DNA of 64,000 nucleotides from Vagococcus_D sp963518325. GTDB taxonomy: Bacteria > Bacillota > Bacilli > Lactobacillales > Vagococcaceae. The stretch spans positions 310,001 through 374,000 of the forward strand of contig NZ_CAUQJB010000001.1 of assembly GCF_963518325.1 (NCBI RefSeq), in the 5' to 3' direction. This document shows positions 59,320-64,000 of this stretch, in pieces. Every line of letters starts with the position of its first letter. The first letter of the stretch is position 1. The notes below the pieces were generated by a model, which worked only from the letters and a program-made list of their open reading frames with translations, made no database searches and was not told where the DNA came from. The translations under genes were made by a program, and so were the position numbers.

Positions 59320-60600
59320 TTAATCTTCACTTAAGGCTTTTGCCGGTAAAACTAGATTAAGAATGATTCCGAATAAGGTTGCTAAAGCCATGCCCGATAA
59401 GACGAAAGCTCCTGCTTCAAATTTAAGTCCGCCAATCCCAACGACTAAGATAACAGACGCGATTAATAGATTTCGCTTTTGATCAAAGTTAACTTTATTA
59501 TCGATTAATATTTTTAAACCGCTCGATGCAATCACTCCGAATAAGACAAAACTGATACCGCCAATAACAGGACCAGGGATACTGGTAATAATCGCACTGA
59601 TTTTCCCGATAAAGGCCAAGATAATCGCTAAGACTCCTGCGCCTCCTAAGACAAAGACACTGTGGACTCGTGTGATGGCTAGAACGCCAATGTTTTCTCC
59701 GTAGCTTGTGACTGGCGGGCCACCAACTAAGCTAGCCACAATTTGAGCTAAACCATCACCGAACAACGTTCGAGAAAGACCAGGTGATTCGAAAAAATTA
59801 CGTTTCGTCAACTTGTTTAAAACCGTTAAGTGACCGATGTGTTCGGTCATCGTCACAAATGCAATAGGCGCCATAGTCAAGATTGCCCCAAGATGCAATT
59901 TAGGCGTATAGCTGGCAAAAGGAATCTGGAAATCCGGCATTGCAAACAATGGCGCATTTTTAATTAAGTCTGTATCAACAATCCCGAAAGCCAATGCCAC
60001 CAGATAGCCACCGATAATGCCTAGTAAGATTGGCAGCAATCCTAGAAACCCTTTTAAGTACATATTAAAGATAATCGTTAGGGCCAAAGTAACCAAGGCC
60101 ACGATGATATAAGTGATATTGTAGTCACCAGCTGGCGTATACATGGCATTTTTCGCAGCTGTTTCAGCTAAACCAAGACCAATGACCATTACGACAGGTC
60201 CTACTACAATCGGCGGCAACAATCGATCCAACCATTTTGAGCCAAACTTTTTAATTAGTAAGGATACCAGCAAGTAAACCAATCCTGTGGTCATGGCGCC
60301 TTGAGCAATCGCTGGATAACCAGCACCCTGATCGGCCATCAGCATTTGCATGGCTGTGATAAAGGCAAAACTACTTCCTAAGTAAGCGGGAATTTTCCCT
60401 TTTGTGACGAGCATGTAGACAATTGAGCCCAAACCTGAACTCAGTAAAGCAATCCCTGGATCCAATCCAACTAATTTGGGAACAAGGACAGTAGCGCCAA
60501 ACATCGTAAATAAGTGCTGTAAACTTAGACCAAACCACTGTAAGGGCTTGGGCTTGTCATTAATATCTAATACTGCATCTGGATTTCTAAACTCTGTCAT
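59320..60600 (-). CDS. pyrP: Uracil permease
   Basis: This 426-residue NCS2-family transporter takes up uracil with protons. It has about 12-14 membrane segments, an N-terminal LQWFGLSLQHLFTMFGATV, the conserved GAILTMAPIAFVTMTEHIG with the substrate-binding Glu and GPPVTSYGENIG. It is second in the operon after pyrR and is preceded by a PyrR attenuator. Confidence 0.95.
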   Translation of the reverse strand: MTEFRNPDAVLDINDKPKPLQWFGLSLQHLFTMFGATVLVPKLVGLDPGIALLSSGLGSIVYMLVTKGKIPAYLGSSFAFITAMQMLMADQGAGYPAIAQGAMTTGLVYLLVSLLIKKFGSKWLDRLLPPIVVGPVVMVIGLGLAETAAKNAMYTPAGDYNITYIIVALVTLALTIIFNMYLKGFLGLLPILLGIIGGYLVALAFGIVDTDLIKNAPLFAMPDFQIPFASYTPKLHLGAILTMAPIAFVTMTEHIGHLTVLNKLTKRNFFESPGLSRTLFGDGLAQIVASLVGGPPVTSYGENIGVLAITRVHSVFVLGGAGVLAIILAFIGKISAIITSIPGPVIGGISFVLFGVIASSGLKILIDNKVNFDQKRNLLIASVILVVGIGGLKFEAGAFVLSGMALATLFGIILNLVLPAKALSED

Positions 60601-60686
60601 AAAAAAATACTCCTCCTCGGTGGTTATTGGCCACCTATCATTATTGAAGCTGTCGGTTTCTTGTGAATCTTATTAGCTAGCGCACT

Positions 60687-60790
60687 AAAAGACCCTCATA
60701 CCAGAGGTATGAGGGTCAATCCACTTCACCAAATTTAGGCTAGTCTTTAGCCATTGGTTCTATGATTGCTCTTCTCAGTCTCTCTGGACT
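60687..60790 (-). promoter_or_regulatory. PyrR-binding attenuator between pyrR and pyrP
   Basis: On the minus strand AGTCCAGAGAGACT (60777-60790) matches the PyrR loop consensus ARUCC-N-GNGAGGYU with one change. GACCCTCATACC and GGTATGAGGGTC (60691-60716) followed by TTTT form the terminator. UMP-bound PyrR would favour termination. Confidence 0.9.
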
Positions 60791-60806
60791 CAATTAAAAA
60801 GCGCGT

Positions 60807-61346
60807 TTATTTTTCTTTAACGATACAGATACGATCCTGTTTGTCGAACTCTTCCATTTCAACCACAACTGCCTCTTTGGCAGATGTTGGCAAGTTTTTA
60901 CCAACAAAATCAGCACGGATCGGCAACTCTCGGTGACCTCTATCCACTAATACTGCTAAAGAAATTTTTTCTGGCCGACCAAAATCCATCACAGCATCAA
61001 GAGCTGCTCGAATAGTTCTGCCGGTGTAAAGCACATCATCAACTAAAATAACGTGTTTGCCTTCCACTGAGAAAGGAATCGTTGATGCTGATAAATCTGG
61101 TTTCGCTTCAATTTCCTGACCTTTATCATCACGATACAAGGTAATATCAAGCTCTCCAACTGGTAATTCCAACCCCTCCAACTGCTTCATACGCTCCGCA
61201 ATTCGTTGGGCAATAAAAATTCCTCTTGTTTTGATGCCGATTAGCACCACATCCTGAACGCCTTTATTGCGCTCAATAATTTCATAGGTAATACGAGTTA
61301 AAATCCGCTTCATTGTGACGCTGTCAATTACTTCTTTTTCAATCAT
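60807..61346 (-). CDS. pyrR: Bifunctional PyrR attenuation protein/uracil phosphoribosyltransferase
   Basis: This 179-residue protein binds the pyr leader RNA when UMP is high, promoting termination, and has weak UPRTase activity. The PRPP loop VILVDDVLYTGRTIRAALD and basic RNA-face residues (RITYEIIERNKG) are visible. It is the first gene of the operon behind its own attenuator, giving autoregulation. Confidence 0.96.
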   Translation of the reverse strand: MIEKEVIDSVTMKRILTRITYEIIERNKGVQDVVLIGIKTRGIFIAQRIAERMKQLEGLELPVGELDITLYRDDKGQEIEAKPDLSASTIPFSVEGKHVILVDDVLYTGRTIRAALDAVMDFGRPEKISLAVLVDRGHRELPIRADFVGKNLPTSAKEAVVVEMEEFDKQDRICIVKEK

Positions 61347-61609
61347 CGTAATACTCCCCCTCTTTTTCCATTATTGACTGCTTATTTCTTGTCTCATTTT
61401 GCGCTTAAGTAATCTGGCTTGAATTAAGATACTTGTCTAGTGCTTTCGACATCTATTCTCATCCCTACACACTAAAGTGTTGAGAATTAAAGGCTATGAT
61501 CCTATAGCATTGTGATAAAAAACATCTACACGCCTCGCTTTAACTAGACAAAAACCGTTAGCATATATCTGTATTAACCGGCTTGCCTAGCTGTCCACGG
61601 GCAAGCAAA

Positions 61610-61714
61610 CAAAAACTCCTGCCTTTAGAATAAAGGCAGGAGTTAAGTAGTTGGATTCACTTAAATACAGTTTCCCCAAGGGATGACTGTGCGCCTTTTT
61701 AGCCTCACGGGACT
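61610..61714 (-). promoter_or_regulatory. PyrR-binding attenuator in the pyr operon leader
   Basis: AGTCCCGTGAGGCT (61701-61714) matches the PyrR-binding loop, and AACTCCTGCCTTT/AAAGGCAGGAGTT (61614-61644) with a T run is the terminator. Between it and pyrR (61347-61609) about 260 bases hold only a GCTTGCC/GGCAAGC hairpin (about 61580-61607), with no ORF. Confidence 0.92.
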
Positions 61715-61752
61715 AGTTCTTAAAGGTGTTTATTTAATTTTTCTTCTAACAT

Positions 61753-61781
61753 AGTGTACCTTTAATTATCTTAAAATGCAA
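61753..61781 (-). promoter_or_regulatory. Promoter of the pyr operon
   Basis: On the minus strand TTGCAT, a 17-base spacer and TACACT lie at the end of rluD. Transcription would begin about 35 bases before the PyrR loop. Confidence 0.65.
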
Positions 61782-61782
61782 A

Positions 61783-62685
61783 CTATTTTTCTAAATTTTT
61801 TAAGGTTTCAGCAAACAGCTCTGGAATCGGCATTTCGAAGAACATCTCTTCGCCTGTTCGTGGATGAACGAAGCCCAAAGTTTGAGCATGTAAAAATTGC
61901 CCTTTGCCTTCCAGTGTTTTACGACGGCCATACAAAGGATCCCCGGCTACTGGATGTTTAATGTATTGCATGTGAACGCGAATCTGATGGGTTCGGCCTG
62001 TTTCCAATTGGCATTCAATCAGGGTATAGTCTTTAAAGCGCTCAATGACGGTGAAATTAGTCACTGCTGGTTTGCCGCCTTCAATCACTGCTTGTGATTT
62101 GCGATTAATTTTCGAGCGACCAATTGGCGCATCAATGGTTCCTTTATCATGAGAAATTTCATCATGAACAATCGCTAAATACTTACGCGTAGCTGTTTTA
62201 TCTTTTAATTGCTTACTTAAAGACTCGTGAGCTTGATCATTTTTGGCAATCATTAACAATCCTGAAGTATCTTTATCAATTCGGTGGACAATCCCAGGGC
62301 GAATCACATCATTTATACTGGATAAATTTTTGATGTGGTACAACAAGGCATTGACTAAGGTCCCAGTCGGGTGACCGGCTGAAGGATGGACGACCATTCC
62401 TTGAGGTTTATTGATAACCACCACATCTTCATCTTCATAAACGATTTCCAAGGGAATATTTTCCGCTTCAACAGTCATTTCAACTGGCTCTGGCCGGAAG
62501 ATTTCAATAAAATCCTGATCTTTCACTTTATAATTGGCACGAGCGACTTCCCCATTAACCACCACAAATTCATCTTTGATCCACTGCTGAATTTGTGAGC
62601 GCGAAAATTTTGGTAAAGCCTCCACTAACGCTTTATCAAGACGGCCACTTTGTCCGTCAATTGTTACTTCTAATTTTTCTAACAT
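61783..62685 (-). CDS. rluD: 23S rRNA pseudouridine synthase RluD family
   Basis: It isomerises uridines in helix 69 of 23S rRNA. The 300-residue protein has an N-terminal S4 RNA-binding domain (about 13-75) and the catalytic motif HRIDKDTSGLLMIAK with the essential Asp near residue 138. The lspA-rluD-pyrR order is conserved in Firmicutes. It starts immediately after the lspA stop. Confidence 0.93.
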   Translation of the reverse strand: MLEKLEVTIDGQSGRLDKALVEALPKFSRSQIQQWIKDEFVVVNGEVARANYKVKDQDFIEIFRPEPVEMTVEAENIPLEIVYEDEDVVVINKPQGMVVHPSAGHPTGTLVNALLYHIKNLSSINDVIRPGIVHRIDKDTSGLLMIAKNDQAHESLSKQLKDKTATRKYLAIVHDEISHDKGTIDAPIGRSKINRKSQAVIEGGKPAVTNFTVIERFKDYTLIECQLETGRTHQIRVHMQYIKHPVAGDPLYGRRKTLEGKGQFLHAQTLGFVHPRTGEEMFFEMPIPELFAETLKNLEK

Positions 62686-62686
62686 A

Positions 62687-63142
62687 TCATTTCACCTTAT
62701 CTTTTTTTTCGTCAAGTATAATGTAAATAAAGACGCAAATGACACCGATTGTTAAGGCGATATCAGCTACATTAAAAATGGGGAAATTGAAAAATTCCAC
62801 CTGAAACATGTCCACCACAAACCCTAAACGCAAACGATCAATAAAATTGCCAATCGCTCCGCCTAAAATCAATGCTAAACCTACAAGTAGCCACTTGCTT
62901 TCTCCTTGGTTTTTATAGAGAAAGTACAACACAACGACTGACGTAATCGCTGTTATGATGTAAAAGAACCACATTTTACCTTCTAGAATACTCCAAGCGG
63001 CTCCTTCGTTACGAATGTGTGTTAACGATAAAATGGGGTTGTGAAAAATGGTCTCCCCAAATTCAATATTTCCTGCTACCCACCATTTAACCAGTTGATC
63101 TAACGCTACCGCAATGGCAGCAATAATTAAATAGATAATCAA
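62687..63142 (-). CDS. lspA: Prolipoprotein signal peptidase (signal peptidase II)
   Basis: This 151-residue protein has four membrane helices. Catalytic aspartates lie in GGAIGNFIDR and FNVADIALTIG, and DQLVKWWV and NEGAAWSI are the other family motifs. It removes the signal peptides of lipoproteins such as PstS and the 32.2 kb lipoprotein. The start is TTG after GGGGG, overlapping the upstream stop (TTGA). Confidence 0.96.
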   Translation of the reverse strand: MIIYLIIAAIAVALDQLVKWWVAGNIEFGETIFHNPILSLTHIRNEGAAWSILEGKMWFFYIITAITSVVVLYFLYKNQGESKWLLVGLALILGGAIGNFIDRLRLGFVVDMFQVEFFNFPIFNVADIALTIGVICVFIYIILDEKKDKVK

Positions 63143-63855
63143 TTAAGGTTCCCCCACTCTTCATAATAATCTTGGAACACTTCTTTTGGTCGCATAATGC
63201 CAATTAAATTGCCATTAGGATCGCCGTCTTTTGTAATTAACAAAGCTTCCACTGTAGGGTCTTTCAGGAAGTACTCAATCGCTTGAAAGATAGTCGTCTC
63301 CTTGTCCACAAAACGATAATTATTTCGCTTGCGATCACTTTCCAGGACCACTTCAATTGTTTGACCATTAATTCTAATCGACGTTTCATGGTCTTGCATT
63401 GCCATCCAAATCCCTAAACCATGAGCTGTCACCAGTCCAAGGAATTTACCACCGTCATAGATAGGGAACTGCGAATAACGTTTTTCAGCCATAATGGTCA
63501 GTATATCCGTTAATTTCGTGCTCTTGTCAAAACCAGTCACGTGTTTTTTAAATCTGGGAATGACTTTTTCCGGACGTGTCAAATCCAATTCAATTTTCGC
63601 CAATTTTTCAATAATCCATTCATTAGGCTCCGCAATCACAAAATCTGGCGAAATTCGATCATGAACAATGGCGTTACGTAACTGAGCAATTTCTATTAAA
63701 TCATCTTGATAACGCCGGACTAATAGATCTTGGCGTTTAGCCAAACGTCTAACTAACTCACTGAACCCCATGCTGTTAGGGGCATCTACTTCATTCCGCA
63801 TCCATTTTTCAATTCGATTAAAGGCCGCTAAAAACCTATTGGCTTGTTCTCCCAC
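63139..63855 (-). CDS. CBS-domain protein with an N-terminal helical domain
   Basis: This 238-residue cytoplasmic protein has a helical N-terminal part (about 1-85, with QLRNAIVHDR resembling HEPN/DUF4145-type helices) and a pair of CBS motifs (about 100-230, TDILTIMAEKRYSQFPIYDG and GIMRPKEVFQDYY). CBS pairs usually bind adenine nucleotides; ligand and partner here are unknown. The start is GTG 9 bases after GAGGAG, directly after the upstream stop. Confidence 0.82.
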   Translation of the reverse strand: MGEQANRFLAAFNRIEKWMRNEVDAPNSMGFSELVRRLAKRQDLLVRRYQDDLIEIAQLRNAIVHDRISPDFVIAEPNEWIIEKLAKIELDLTRPEKVIPRFKKHVTGFDKSTKLTDILTIMAEKRYSQFPIYDGGKFLGLVTAHGLGIWMAMQDHETSIRINGQTIEVVLESDRKRNNYRFVDKETTIFQAIEYFLKDPTVEALLITKDGDPNGNLIGIMRPKEVFQDYYEEWGNLN

Positions 63856-64000
63856 TTAGTCAAGCTCCTCAATCACATAAAATTTCCGAGACATGACTGC
63901 CACGAAAATGATATATATCGCTAATATCCCCACTCCCAGTTCCCAAGACTTAAAGATAATCGGTAGAATAAAAATCAGAGTGAATAATGACATATACAAT
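63856..64000 (-). CDS. C-terminal end of a membrane protein gene, cut by the window edge
   Basis: The visible 47 or so codons include one hydrophobic segment (LFTLIFILPIIF), a second (GVGILAIYIIFVAVM) and the end SRKFYVIEELD. It precedes the CBS gene with no gap, so the two are co-transcribed. Identity cannot be determined from this part. Confidence 0.7.
   Translation of the reverse strand, partial: LYMSLFTLIFILPIIFKSWELGVGILAIYIIFVAVMSRKFYVIEELD

Noticed and set aside
61580..61607. GCTTGCC/GGCAAGC hairpin in the pyrR leader as a second terminator
   Set aside because: No T run follows; the true leader terminator is the 61614-61644 stem.

Overview
The window reads as chromosome of a low-GC Gram-positive coccus of the order Lactobacillales, most like Enterococcaceae (Vagococcus or Enterococcus). 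The reasons are the gene order ylxM-ffh, dinG-ypmB-aspB-asnS, copYZA with a CopY repressor, and rluD-pyrR-pyrP-pyrB-pyrC-pyrAA-pyrAB-pyrK-pyrD-pyrF-pyrE, together with an LPXTG surface protein and an Mga-type regulator. The genus is an inference. I see no rRNA, tRNA or CRISPR array.

Layout. 0-1 kb: a TetR gene with small membrane-protein genes downstream. 1-3 kb: ylxM-ffh. 3-7 kb: a TudS-like protein, an aminotransferase with a tandemly repeated leader, and an orphan Mga-like regulator. 7-10 kb: the copper operon copYZA with cop boxes. 10-19 kb: a small membrane protein, a VOC protein, asnS/aspB/ypmB/dinG, a tiny Cys/His-rich ORF and a GH1 glycosidase. 19-30 kb: single genes including a universal stress protein, an SOS-like regulated small gene, a class C beta-lactamase-fold hydrolase, a DUF975 protein and a CLC-F fluoride exporter behind a fluoride riboswitch with its own terminator. 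These are followed by HAD, DHFR-like, TetR, Gfo/Idh and GNAT genes. 30-32 kb: decayed DNA, with a metallo-beta-lactamase pseudogene next to an internally deleted group II intron.

32-42 kb, all on the minus strand, is the most unusual block. It holds a SipW-type signal peptidase, two BsaA-like and one shorter TasA/BsaA-like secreted protein, an LPXTG-anchored protein, a 1045-residue protein with a CnaB-type domain, a pectate-lyase-like surface protein and a lipoprotein. It looks like a SipW-dependent extracellular fibre or biofilm-matrix locus. Its leader has a Fur-like palindrome, a short upstream ORF and inverted repeats, and one intercistronic gap has three repeat arms that can form alternative hairpins.

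42-46 kb: pstS-phoP-phoR with a Pho-box-like leader. 46-49 kb: a metallophosphoesterase, ddh, and a second LexA-box-like promoter driving a paralogue of the small gene at 20.8 kb plus a gene broken by an in-frame stop. 49-62 kb: the complete UMP biosynthesis operon with two PyrR attenuators. 62-64 kb: rluD, lspA, a CBS-domain protein and the end of a membrane-protein gene. Most genes lie on the minus strand.
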